DNA of 64,000 bases. Origin: Physella acuta (lineage: Eukaryota; Mollusca; Gastropoda; Physidae). Positions within the stretch are counted from its first letter, which is position 1. Every line of letters starts with the position of its first letter. Position numbers and translations under genes: made by a program. Shown here one piece after another: positions 13,270 through 24,603 of the stretch. The notes under the pieces were generated by a model. That model made no database searches and was not told the origin of the DNA. It saw only the letters and a program-made list of their open reading frames with translations. The stretch lies in assembly GCF_028476545.1 (NCBI RefSeq), contig NW_026733060.1:1-64000 (forward strand), in the 5' to 3' direction.

Positions 13270-13560
13270 GGGGGAAGGGGGATTGGGATAATGTTCTGTA
13301 GGGCCTTAAGATGGGGATAGGATAATGTTATGGAGGTCCCTAAGATAAGGGATAGTAACTATGTTAAGGAGGGCCCTAAGAACGAAGTATTGGGATAATG
13401 TTATGGAAGGCCTTATATTCGGGATATTGGGATAATTTAGGGTCTTAACATTGGTGAATTGGGATAATGTAGCGCATTTAAATCGGGGTATTGAGATAAT
13501 GTAGGGCCTTAAGATGGGGTATTTGGATAATGTGTACAATTGTGGGATGGGGGTATTAGG
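13270..13560. repeat. Degenerate 35-60 bp tandem repeat
   Basis: The phrase GGGATAATGT...AGGGCCTTAAGATGGGGTATT recurs about seven times with variable spacing. Confidence 0.7.
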
Positions 13561-14479
13561 GTAGTGCTATGTAGTGACTCAAGTTTGATGCATTTGGGGA
13601 AATGTGGTGTAAGCCTTCATTTACAGACAGTGGAATAATGAGGTGTATCGTCGTTGGATGGTGGTATTCGGATAAAGTTATGTGGAGGGGTGGTGGTGGG
13701 CGAAGGTTATTGGGATAAATCTAGGATTTACAATTGAGGTATTGGGATGAATCAAAGCTATAGAATGAAGGCATCGAGACTAAGTAATGTAATTCCCGAT
13801 GATAGGGGCAGTAGGATGAAGTGGTATACGGCCTTTGATGGCGGTTTTTTTTTCATTAAAGTCTTCGGTGATGCGACACTTGAGAGAGACACTGTGATCA
13901 AGTAATGTAAACATTGATTCTGTGTACAAAAGTGGCACAACGTACGCATGCTATCATGTTATGTAACGTGTGTCTGTGTAAAAATTCCCAAATGAAAATC
14001 AGAAAATGGATATGTTACATTAAAACTTGACAGCATTCTAATTTTTTTTATTTTCTAAAAACGAGGCACTAAAATGGCTATAAAGCTCAGCGTAACATGG
14101 TTTAAAACTCAGCGCAGTCTTTTTAAACTGGATAGTTAAGGGTTGAAGAAACCTCATCCGCAATATGAAATGTATATTCAGGTGCACATCTTTCTACTCA
14201 ATACTGTAATTGTATTCTAATTATGTAAACATTATTTAACCATTGTTGAAACTTTAACTTTAGTTAGTAGTGTGCAAAAGTACCACATGTATTTCAATTT
14301 CATGGTAAATAAGGAATAATTTAATACACGTAATTAACTTATAAGGAATTGTAATTAAATTATAACAATGTATACTAAATAGGGTCGAGCCTGATAATTT
14401 AAAATATGGGGGTGATTATTTATTGGGTTAAAGTTAAGAAATAAAATAAAATAATTTGGTTTTCGTAATATGGCATTAG

Positions 14480-14605
14480 GGCAACAAAGGCGGCTGAACA
14501 TAATGCTGACCACATTATCCCCTTGTATGCCGAGGTCATTGAAACAGATGAACTCTACTCCATCAGCCCCATGTGTTTTGGGCACAAACGAGAAAAGATT
14601 ATGTA
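14480..14605 (+). repeat. SINE 3' fragment
   Basis: The segment AAAGGCGGCTGAACATAATG...CATTGAAACAGATGAACTCTACT...GTTTTGGGCACAAACGAGAAAAG matches the 3' half of the tRNA-derived SINE at 26229-26516. No tRNA head remains. Confidence 0.6.
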
Positions 14606-14609
14606 TGTT

Positions 14610-15515
14610 TTAAAAAAATAATGAGTTATTTTAGTCACATGTATATGGGCCCCAGGATGATAAAGTTCTATAGCTGTACCACTAAAGTGTTGTGTAGAAA
14701 GATTTGAAACAAAATACATTTAATAATGCGGATTAGATTTTAAGTTTGATTAGTCTAAGACGCTAATATTAATTGGCGAAACTAGTGTTGAGGACATAAA
14801 GATTAGTCGCGAAATCAGGCTAGTAGCTATGTTTATGATATACCTGAATCATTTATATAACCTCAGTATCAATAATATAAAAAATCAATATAGGACTTTA
14901 CTATAGAACATTAATATAGACGATTAATTATTGTGACACGTTGATTATAGATAAAATATATAATATAGATGGTATTTATAATGCAGGTGAGAGAATGGAG
15001 GTAGTTAAAATATACAATGTAGGTGGCATATAAAAATATATAATTTAGGTGACACAATGTAGGTGAAAGAATGGATATAGATGAAATATACGATCTCAGT
15101 GATATAGGATGAAACCGACGCGCCGGATATAGTTTACTTGTAAAAGGAAGAGATTAACAAGAGATTAAGATAATTGTTTTACAAGTTATAAACTTCCCAT
15201 AGTCCCATCCATGTTTAGAACTACCTTTTCGATGCACCTTACGCCGAGAGAAACTATAATAAAAATAAATATTTTAGATAGCTTTAAAACGTGCACCAAA
15301 CCTACCCCATCTCCTGACTTATAGATCGATTCCGAACCTGTTGAGATCGATATAATTGTATTGATTTTGTTGCCCTGCTGGATAGTTTAGCCAAACTGAA
15401 AACTGCTCGTTTCCAATGAAATCAAATGTTTGAAACTGTTATAAAGATGACGTAGTTTTAATTAACCAAGATACAGAAAACTTGGAGACATTGTTAGACA
15501 TTTCTATTAGAAACG
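14610..15515. other. AT-rich stretch with short degenerate repeats
   Basis: Between about 14930 and 15110 phrases such as ATATAGATGAAATATA and AGGTGA recur loosely. No gene is seen. Confidence 0.5.
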
Positions 15516-15524
15516 ATTTATCCA

Positions 15525-16140
15525 TTACTAGATACACAAGTTAATTGCCTATATCAACATTAGTAGATACACAAATTGATTGCCTTTATGAACATTAGTA
15601 GATACACAAATTGATTGCCTATATCAACATTAGTAGATACACAAATTGATTTCCTATATCAACATTAGTAGATACACAAATTGATTGCCTATATCAACAT
15701 TACTAGATACATCAACTGAATGGCTATATCAACATTACTAGATACCCCAACTGAATGGCTTTATCAACATTACTAGATACATCAACTGAACGGCTTTATC
15801 AACATTACTAGATACACAAATTGATTGTCTATATCAACATTACTAGATACCCCAACTGAATGGCTTTATCAACATTACTAGATACATCAACTGAACGGCT
15901 TTATCAACATTACTAGATACATCAACTGAACGGCTTTATCAACATTACTAGATACACAAATTGATTGTCTATATCAACATTACTAGATACACCAACAAAA
16001 TGGCTATATCAACATTACTAGATATATCAACTAAATGGCTATACCAACATTACTAGATACACCAACTGAATGGCTTTATCAACATTACCAAACAACACTG
16101 AATGGCTATATCAACATTACCAGAACACAATAAATGAATA
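15525..16140. repeat. 35-bp minisatellite, about 18 copies
   Basis: The unit is ACATTACTAGATACATCAAC followed by TGAACGGCTTTATCA. Early copies read CACAAATTGATTGCC in the variable part and later ones CCAACTGAATGGC, so two sub-families are interleaved. Confidence 0.95.
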
Positions 16141-16275
16141 GGTATAATAACATAATGAGAGAGCACTGATTAAAAGGATATTTCAGAAATAACAGGGAAA
16201 ACGGATGCATACGGTTTACATTTTTCAATGACTATAGTAACATTGCAAATAAACGTTAATTGAATTGTTTCTCTC

Positions 16276-16462
16276 ACATTTGAGTGACCACATATCATCT
16301 GTATGAATCTTTGAGTGACCACATATCATCTGTATGAATCTTTGAGTGACCACATATCATCTGTATGAATCTTTGAGTGACCACATATCATCTGCATGAA
16401 GCTTTAAGTGACCACATATAATCTCCATGAAACATTGACTGACCATATGTCATCTCTATGAA
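16276..16462. repeat. 31-bp minisatellite, about 6 copies
   Basis: The unit is CTTTGAGTGACCACATATCA followed by TCTGTATGAAT. The first four copies are almost identical and the last two are diverged. Confidence 0.95.
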
Positions 16463-17640
16463 GCATTATTGTAAAAACCGATTTTTAGATTTTCCCAATC
16501 TGTGGTTAATGCTTACTTTTCACAAAACAATTAAACGGATGATTGAGTTTTTTAAATGAGTAGGAGAAATGATTATCATTAATTAACAACCACGCCCTGT
16601 CAATCAATAATAGTTATAGATTTAGTCGGTGTTTGTTATATAAATGCATACGTTCAAGTTTTACATGTATACTTTTATAGCATTACATTTTGAAAATGGT
16701 ATACAATACAATTAAAATACTAGCATTTAATATATAGTAAACAAATAATACCCCTTCTAATTTTTGACCACGATCAGGGTGAATCACATAATTTTAACTC
16801 TTTTCTCTGTGTTGTTAACATATTTCTTATTAAATAGTAATGGGCTCTATCTTATAAATATTTCTAATTCTAAATAGATGTATAGTGCAGGCAGCTTATG
16901 TATATATGTAACTAGTGCTAATCTTGCTAGCTGATGTATGCAAAGATGTATTGTTCGTATGAACTACAGCAGGTAGTGCTAAGTTTCTCACATATGTTAG
17001 GTATCACATACATTAATGTAAATAAATTTAGGACAATTAGATATATCATACAAGCTATAGCGAAGGACAGTCAGATATGTCATGCAAATTATGGACTAGG
17101 ACAGTCGGATATGTCATACAAACTACGGAGTAGGACATTTAGAGATGTCATACCTACTACGGAGTAGGACAGTCATTGCTAAACTAATGTAACTCTTCTA
17201 GACAAAGGTGGTTTGGAAAAGGCAATTAACCAACCCAAGATTATTATTAAGAAGACTTAGCAATTCAAAACTTAACTCGTTGAGTTTTATTATTTTAGTT
17301 TTAGTCTACCTATTGCTTATACAAGTAATGCTGTGTTATATTTATAAACAAACAAACCTAAAAACAGCAAAATTTAAATATATTTCGTTTGGGATGTTTG
17401 TACTGGTAGTTATTTTTTAGAATGCATATGTAAACATTCTTAAATAAGACCCCTCCCCCTCCACTCACACATACACATCCCGACTTTAAGAATTATCTTA
17501 GCAAACAACAGAAGCTTTACCGTAACATCTGTAGGGATGTGTGACACAAGTGGCTTAGAAACATACCGTGTAAAGGAGAGATTGTACCACTTGTGTCCCG
17601 TTGTTCAATTATGCTAAGAGAACAATCATCTCTTGTTTAG
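16463..17640. other. AT-rich stretch with a small degenerate repeat
   Basis: TAGGACAGTCRGATATGTCATACAAACTA-like phrases repeat about four times at 17030-17175. Frames of 70-77 codons here show no domain. Confidence 0.5.
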
Positions 17641-18062
17641 GCGGACTCAAGGTTTAAGGCTAGTGACATGGGCATTTAGACATACAGACGTCACGACACA
17701 TACACATACACAGGCGAACTCAAGGTTTAAGGACGGTGACATGGGCATTTAGACATACAGACGTCACGACATACACATACACGACATACAGGCTAGCCCA
17801 AGGTTAGGATGGCGACATGGGCATTTAGACATACAGACATACACAGCACATACACATACACGACATACAGGCTAGCCCAAGGTTAGGATGGCGGCTTGGG
17901 CATTTAGACATACAGACGCACACGGCACATACACATACATAACACACAAGCGAACCCAAGATTAGTGTATCAACAGTGGCATACAGACATTCAAGGCACA
18001 TATATTTACATAACACGCAGGCGGACCCAAGGTTAAGCGATTGACACTGGCATAAAGACTTA
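17640..18062. repeat. About 78-bp tandem repeat, 5-6 copies
   Basis: The unit begins AGGCGAACTCAAGGTT, continues GACATGGGCATTTAGACATA and ends in a CACATACACATACA tail. Copies diverge towards the right. Confidence 0.9.
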
Positions 18063-18359
18063 AACCCAAACACGCACTCATAGGCACTTACACATACGCG
18101 TACACACATACATACAGCCTGCACACACACACACATAGAAAACACACAGCCTATCCAAAAGCCACACACCCCTAATTAAAGCATAATTAATTATCCGCAA
18201 GCATATTTGGACACGGATTTTAAATCTACGTATACACGCACTCAGGTCGCTGACTAAAAAAATACACTACACATATTAAGCACACATACTAAGCGATACA
18301 CATACTACACACTACACACAACGCGTCTGTGCTTCACACGTATTTCGGGAACTCCCGTT

Positions 18360-18465
18360 TTTTTTTTAATTTCTAAATTTACATTCAGGTATTTTATTAC
18401 ATATCCAGATCTTTCTTTATATAAGCTAATATGTTGTTTTTTTTTTTTGTTTTTTTTTTTGTAAA
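18360..18465. repeat. Poly-T-rich tracts
   Basis: Three T runs of 8-11 bases. Confidence 0.8.
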
Positions 18466-18619
18466 CTTGGACCAACGTTTGCGAATTCATTTGCAAATAA
18501 TTTTACATGAGCAGAAAACCAGAAGTCGTTATATAAATTAACATAAATAACTAATGAGATATAAGCATGCTTTATAAAGACATGTTTCTCTAGTCTAAGC
18601 CATGTGTTGTAATGTTATT

Positions 18620-18835
18620 TAATTATAGTGATATTATAGTGATATTATATGGATATTATAGTGATACTATAGTGATATTATTATAGTGATATTTTAGTGA
18701 TATTATAGTGATATTATATTGATATTTTAGTGATTTTATATTGATATTATAGTGATATTATAGAGATATCATTGTGATATTATAGTTATTATAGTGATAT
18801 TATAGTGATATTATAGTGATATTATAGTGATATTC
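18620..18835. repeat. 11-12 bp tandem repeat
   Basis: TATAGTGATAT(T) is repeated about 18 times with small variations. Confidence 0.95.
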
Positions 18836-19045
18836 GACTGACTTATAAACCTTCTCACAGAGTAAATTTACATATTTAAATAGGGGAACAATTAATATGT
18901 ATTCCTAGCTGTTGGTTTTTTATGATTATATATATATTTCTTCACTTCCTTATGCAGTATAATTTATTTATTTTATCAAAACCTAGATTGTAAGATAAAC
19001 AATAGCACATATAGACCTACGTGTGCAAACATGTGTTTATGTCAC

Positions 19046-21896
19046 TTAAGGGGGTCAACTAAGTTCAAAATTACTTTTTTTAAAAAGAAGAATTTTACTG
19101 ATAGAATACTTTCAGTGTGTGCAGACAGACTTAAATATCCCTTATAAAATTTAAAAAAAATAATTTTTCTCATATTTTCACCTTTTTTGTTTGTGGTTAG
19201 GGGTCTACAGAGTAAAAACGTGACCCCACAGAAATATGTGTTTTTAAAAAACGTCTGTAACTAGAAACTTCAATCTTTTTATTTAAATTACTAAATGGTT
19301 CTTTAAAGTTCTAACGATAAGACTTTTGAGGTAGACGATATGGTTTTGATTTTGTTCCATTTTTACTTACAGACATTATAAATTGTTCGCAAACTGTCAC
19401 TTTTCGGTTTCAGTTACCACTAAAAAAAATATATTTTAACTCACATATCACTTTTCTCAAAAACTTTATCGTTATTAATTAGCTTGTCCACCTCTAAGCA
19501 AGTACACAAAGTTTCATCACAATACAACGAACACATTTTAAGAAATACAAAATAAAACAAATGGTATGCGTTAAAAAAATTTATTTTCCGAAAAACAGAA
19601 AAATAGGTTTAATTTCAAATTTCTGATAACAGGTTAACATCACAAGAACAAAACAATACATATTTTCACAAGGCACTTCACCTGTGATATAGAAAAGCAT
19701 GGTTTCATAATCATTTAAAATAATTTACCCTTACTTAGAGCACATAAAACAATGCACCCCCCTTAAAAAAATTATTAAAAAATTAACGAATTTCCTTTTT
19801 TAACATACTATGACACATTTTATCATGCAACAATAATAATACAAATATGTTAACAAACAGTTAATAACTTTCATTGATTGTTTACATTTTCTTAACATAT
19901 ATAATCTCCACCAGGCTTACATTTTTTACTTACTCCCCCACCCGCTCCATGCATTACGGCAATCCTATCACTTTCATTTTGTTTAGCCAACCTTACCTTC
20001 CTCATGAATACCTGATACTGAATTGATATCAGGGATTTCTAAGCCTTGTTCACCCTAATGGCACAGATTTTCACAAGTTCATGTTTCTGAACCTTTTGAA
20101 GGTTCAAGAGTCGCACGAAATCGCAGGATGACCCAACCTCATCACATGAGTTGCATTATACCTGCACGTAGACTGACAGTTCATAGTTTTTGCTGTTATC
20201 ACTCTTCAACAGCAGACATGAATGGCAGGTAGCACACTAGAACTTGAGCTTGATAAACATGGACTGGGACTCAGAGCATAAGTTGAGGGTATGGCATACT
20301 CAAGCAGCTCTTTTTCTGAGAAGGAAAAAATTACATTTTGAAAAAGGCATCCTTACGCTTACATCTTTCTCCTGAATCTCTTTGCTGGCTGTAGAGTAGC
20401 ACCCAGCATACTAAAGTTCTCATATGCCTGAGTCATCTATTTTCCACTTCAGGACCTCTGTTTGTCATTTTCTTCTTAGCTAGAAACATTGGGAAGCTTT
20501 TTGCTTGAACGATGGCACTGTAGTGATAAAGAAATAATAAAACAACTGAAAAATAAACACACAAGATGACTAAATAAGGGCATAATAACTAATGATACTA
20601 ACACTTACTAGATCTAGTAATACTAGATCTAAAACCATAATAAGGCTATTATTATTTTTCAGAGCTAGGTATATATCATAGGCCAAATAATTATTACTTT
20701 ACTACAAGATATAGGCTAATACAATTATAATTAGTATAGCAGCTAGATGTAACTTCAAAATAAGTCAGGCTAGTGATATAATTACTAATTAGATCTAGAA
20801 GTATATCATATCATCCCCATAAATAAACTAGATCTAGACCTAATAATAATTTATAATAGATTAGTAGCCTAATACTAATAGTATACTACTAGGCTAATAC
20901 TCTAATGTCTAATACTGTAACTGTGATTGTACTATGTACTATGTATGTAGATCTATATCTAGATTCTAGATCTAGATTCTAGATCTAGATCTAAATCTAG
21001 ATCTAGTTTTAGTATGATCAAGTATGTAATCAGATCAGGCAAAGATTCTAGATTTAGGCTAGATTTGCCTAGTTAGTAAAACTAGATCTAGATTCTAGAA
21101 TCTAGATCTAAAATCTAGATCTAGATGTATTCTAGAGTTAGATCTGGTATTCTAGGCTCTAGATCACTAGCTAGCTTCACTAGTACTAGCTTGCCTAGGC
21201 ATTGTTGTGACGAGATCGTCATATTTTTCTCTCGAGTTTCTATTTTAATCAAATAAATAACCAGTTCGATCAAATATTGTAAAAGTAGTAATAGAATGTA
21301 GATCTAGAAATATATTTTCCTTACCTACATTATTGGACGAAATCAAAAGTAAACCGCTAATTTGAAAGAGAAAATGCAGTCAGTCTTGAAACAAAACAAA
21401 GGATTTCGATGCCTTGAATCGACATGCGCGCAATGCATTGTTGTCCGGGGTAGTGTAAACGCGAGGCAGGATGGCGGTCAGAGACCAATCAAAATACTCA
21501 GAATTGTTACTAACAACGGATTAGCCAATCATTGCACAGATGGGAGTGTGTGAATGAAGACTTTTTAGGTCAATGATTATAAATAGATCTAGTTTTGGCC
21601 GGGAAATTCTGGTAGAAGAAATGCGTAGCTTTCCGACGATACCAAACATGATACCATGGTATCGTGTATTCCAAACTTATAAACGCAGCAAATCAACCAA
21701 TTTTTGTGAAGTTTTCAAGGAAAATGATTACCCCCACCCCCTTTTAAACATATTTTCAATGTAAAAACGATATGTTTATTAAAACCAAACTTCGAAAAAC
21801 GATTTGCAAGATAATAAACTAATAAAAAATACGATAATCGGAAAATCGATATTTTTATTATTTATAGACCTTTCGGTGACCCGTGGATCCCCTTAA
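19046..21896. mobile_element. TTAA-bounded DNA transposon candidate (piggyBac-like or similar)
   Basis: The left end reads TTAAGGGGGTCAAC; the right end read inward reads TTAAGGGGATCCAC. Both are flanked by TTAA, the target of piggyBac-type elements. A second inward end, TTAAGGGGGGTG, sits at 19766, so a 0.7 kb element (19046-19766) beside or inside a larger one is an alternative. Between about 20040 and 20540 the minus strand has short coding-like pieces without an intact frame. No catalytic motif was recognised and the superfamily is tentative. Confidence 0.4.
20590..21330. repeat. TAGATCTAG-rich palindromic region
   Basis: AGATCT and CTAG words occur at very high density, peaking at 20945-21010 and 21085-21180, with strings such as CTAGATCTAGATTCTAGA. 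The sequence is self-complementary at many offsets. Confidence 0.9.
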
Positions 21897-22090
21897 GTCT
21901 GAATCCAAACCATAAGCTAATGCTAAACCTTAATTTAACTCTACTTCAAGCTAAACCTTAATTCTAAACCTTAATTCTGAACCGTAATTCTAAACTTTAA
22001 TTTAACTCTTACACAAGCTAAACCTTAATTCTAATTCTTAAATTTAACTCTACTTCAAGCTAAACGTTAATTCTAAACCTTACACAAACA
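21895..22090. repeat. Degenerate AAACCTTAATTCT tandem repeat
   Basis: CTAAACCTTAATTCT- and TTTAACTCTACTTCAAG-type words alternate about a dozen times. Confidence 0.85.
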
Positions 22091-22364
22091 CATGTAAGCT
22101 ACATGTTTTCTACAATCTTAATTATTTAAAGACTTACCATTAATTTATTAATTACAATTACCTTCTTTTAATGTAATCTTTGTTTTAATCATACATTATT
22201 ATTATTTTTTGACTTAGATACAAAGTATAAAAGAATCTTGCATATTGCAATTTTAACCAAAAATATGTATATGTATTAACTTCCCAATTAGATCTAAAGC
22301 TCACATTAATTTTACGAAAAAAATATAGTTCTAACTTTTGACTTTTAGTCTTTCTAAGTAATGG

Positions 22365-22582
22365 TAAGTTGATATATTATCTCCTTAATTGGTAATCTCC
22401 TAAATTGATATATTATCTCCTTAATTGATATATTATATCCTAAATTGATACATTATCCCCTTAATTGATATATTATCTCCTTAATTGATATAGTATCTCC
22501 TAATTTGATATATTATCTCCTAAATTGATGTATTATCTCCTAAATTGATATATTATCTCCTAAATTGATATAGTATCTCCTT
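22365..22582. repeat. 20-bp minisatellite, about 11 copies
   Basis: The unit is TATTATCTCCTTAATTGATA, with TAAA/TTAA variants. Confidence 0.95.
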
Positions 22583-22589
22583 AAAACAA

Positions 22590-23312
22590 GATTAAATTGT
22601 CAGAAAGTCTTTTCACCGCATTAAACTTTTTTTACCTATTAAAGACTAACAAATTGGTAACATATTATTCTAAATTGTTAGCTAACTTATCGAAAATTAA
22701 AGTATAAACTATAAATAACTGCTCCAAGATTTTAACTTCATTCCTGCATAATCTCGATAATAATTTTACAAGAGTTAGATTCAAGCGTACTGAAGGAGTC
22801 AAATTTATACTTTGTCAGTCACAAATTTAAACGCAGTTAAAGTGTAGTTTGCTTTATGTATATTTTTTTTAAATAGCTGCACACAATATTTATACTCCAT
22901 ATCATTAGACAGCCTAGATAATAAACCTACAGTATACCTCACCATCTGTATTTACAGAGTACCACACCAGTGTGTAAATGGGCTTAAAATAACGTGTGCT
23001 AGAGCTAATTTACAATTATTAAAACCAATTTAAGGTGTGTTTACAATCGCATTTGACTTTATCGACCGAAAACGGTTAGTTTAAAAGTGTAGATCGGTAT
23101 AGTAAGGTAACACCTGCGCAGGTGTGTTATTCACAAGAGATGAGTATCTAAACTATTTGTTCTGAACTAGGTTTGTGGGATAGATTTTTGGACTCTGAAA
23201 TTGGCGTAATAAAAGTTGCAATTGTAGGTGATATATACGTAGTAAAATATTAAATTGTGATTTTTGAGCCTGTAAACTATGAAAGGAATGTGTGAATAGA
23301 TTTAAAAAATGC
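22590..23312 (-). other. Start of Hox intron 1
   Basis: AT-rich sequence directly downstream of the exon on the gene strand. No homeobox, exon-like frame or repeat is visible here. Intron 1 continues to the left edge of the window. Confidence 0.7.
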
Positions 23313-23322
23313 AACTTGCCTA
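23313..23322 (-). promoter_or_regulatory. Non-canonical GC splice donor of Hox exon 1
   Basis: On the minus strand the exon end reads GTAG|GCAAGTT. This matches the strong consensus of GC-AG introns (AG|GCAAGT) at every position. It interrupts the SIVG codons in phase 1, leaving the first G of the glycine codon. The nearest GT alternative, ATA|GTAGGC three bases earlier, matches the donor consensus poorly at -2, -1 and +4. The choice of donor is inferred from consensus and frame; no transcript was seen. Confidence 0.7.
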
Positions 23323-24061
23323 CTATAGACATCCAGGGGTAGAAGGAGGGTGGCTCAGCATCGGGCGCCACCGATTTCGTGCAAGGGGACAGGGTGTCCG
23401 CCCTGTTTTGCTGGGGGAGGCAGTTGGCGCCCACCTGGGCGTCCATGCCGTCCCCGAAACGCATGCCCATGTTCATGTTGGGGTAGAACGAGGGCCGGGA
23501 GCCTTGGAGCCCCATCCGGAGGTCGTGGTGAGTCCTGTGTTGCTGCTGTAGCGCCTCCATGCGGCAGGCGTCGGCGTTGTAGGAACCCATGTAGTAACGC
23601 GGGTTTCTGTAGGAGCCCGTCGGGCAGATCTCCGGGATGTTCAGGAAATGTTCCATGTATCCTCCGCCGTCCATGACTCCGGTCATCCCGTGCATGACGC
23701 CGTCCTCCGTCCCCGGACCACGTGACGCCGGGGGCACCCCGTGGGTACCGGTGTGACGCAGAGGTAAGTACGAGCTCATGGCGCTACCCCTGTGGCACTC
23801 ACCTCCGTATAGCGCCGTGGTTGAGTCCCCAGCCCCGGGCGTAGCGAACCCCGGTTCGGATCCTAGACCTGAAGTGTTGTAATCACTAAGTCCGTAGTTG
23901 ATCGGGTTAGGATTAAGATTAAGATTATTGCCTAGGCTGTTGTTGGTGATGTTTGCCGTGCCAGCCGTGAGTTGCTGAGGTCCTAGGTGATCAAGGCCGG
24001 AGTTATGGTCCTCGGGTCTGCAACTAGAATACCCCCGGCAGTAAAGCCCCGCTGAAACCAT
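23320..24061 (-). CDS. Lox4/Lox2: Central-class Hox gene, exon 1 (Lox4/Lox2-type, Ubx/abd-A related), partial
   Basis: This is the first coding exon of a Hox transcription factor, a nuclear DNA-binding regulator of body-axis patterning. Counting from the ATG at 24061 it encodes 247 residues plus one base. The N-terminal part is low complexity: an Asn/Leu-rich stretch at about residues 36-62, then Gly/Met-rich and Gln/His-rich segments (about 120-205). It ends with SFYPWMSIVG, where Y241-P-W-M244 is the hexapeptide that contacts PBC cofactors. YPWM followed by SIVG is typical of spiralian Lox4/Lox2 proteins rather than Antp or Lox5. Which of the two it is cannot be settled without the homeodomain. 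The frame runs on past the hexapeptide into unrelated sequence, so the exon stops in the SIVG codons; the best donor is a GC donor at 23319. The homeodomain exon is absent from the window. The start is uncertain: 24061 is the first in-frame ATG after the stop at 24151-24149, while an ATG at 23779 (MSSYLPL) has a better Kozak context. Confidence 0.92.
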
Positions 24062-24072
24062 CAATATCGTAG

Positions 24073-24102
24073 TCAAATAATTTTTAGCACCGACAAAATC
24101 AT
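24073..24102 (-). promoter_or_regulatory. Possible upstream ORF in the Hox 5' leader
   Basis: A nine-codon ORF (MILSVLKII, then TGA) lies out of frame and ends 11 bases before the ATG at 24061. If transcription starts near the TATA-like motif, it would sit in the leader and could lower translation from that ATG. The transcription start is not known, so this is only a possibility. Confidence 0.3.
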
Positions 24103-24104
24103 TT

Positions 24105-24300
24105 GAAGAAAGCCGGCAAAGAATGGCGAAGATTATAAAACCGGCGCGCTATGGCCTCTTTTACGCGTTTTACGGTACTTGAGGCAGCCCCAACAACATG
24201 CGCGCGCTTCCGAATGGTGATAAACCACAACGTCTTAAACATTAACCAATCACAAGGCCGCTCCCGTGACCTGACGTGACCCTAACCCAGATTTCACACG
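24105..24300 (-). promoter_or_regulatory. Putative promoter of the Hox gene
   Basis: Upstream of the coding exon there is a TATA-like TTTTATAAT at 24140-24132. Two adjacent TTTTACG motifs lie at 24159-24165 and 24168-24174 (plus-strand reading). A CCAAT box is present at 24246-24250 (plus-strand CCAAT, ATTGG on the gene strand). The surrounding 24.1-24.57 kb is clearly richer in GC and CpG than the flanks. TTTTACG resembles sites bound by Abd-B/Cdx-class homeodomains. The arrangement fits a promoter, but no start site can be seen directly. Confidence 0.5.
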
Positions 24301-24590
24301 GCAGGGGGAAAGAGAGACGTAAGGGGCGGGACTAAGGCGAGGATTGACACGCGAGGCCAGGAATCTCGTGAAAGGTCTGGGAGAGCTGGAATTGCTTTCC
24401 ACTTGAGAGCCGGCTGATCGCCAATCGCCTGCAAGCGCTGGTCTTGGTCTATTGATTTTTTTCTCTCCCTTGTGATAGCACGAAGTCTTGTGGGGAAGCA
24501 ACTCCTCGCTACACGGCACCCGCGTTACGTCACATCGACGCTCGATACTGCCGGGTTGCGCGCGCAACTTTAAAAGGGAAATAATGTTAT
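24301..24590. other. GC-rich unique sequence upstream of the Hox promoter
   Basis: This is a non-repetitive stretch with many CpGs (for example around 24310-24360 and 24500-24565) between the promoter and AT-rich intergenic DNA. A 117-codon minus-strand reading frame covers it but has no recognisable domain and looks like a by-product of base composition. It is a likely proximal regulatory region. Confidence 0.4.
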
Positions 24591-24603
24591 ATATTCTTTT
24601 CAT

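Noticed and set aside
15525-16140. Regularly spaced repeats that could suggest a CRISPR array
   Set aside because: The units are contiguous with no unique spacers, and this is animal DNA. It is a minisatellite.
23309-23676. Plus-strand frames of 80 and 108 codons across the Hox exon
   Set aside because: They are antisense shadows of the GC-rich Hox coding sequence.
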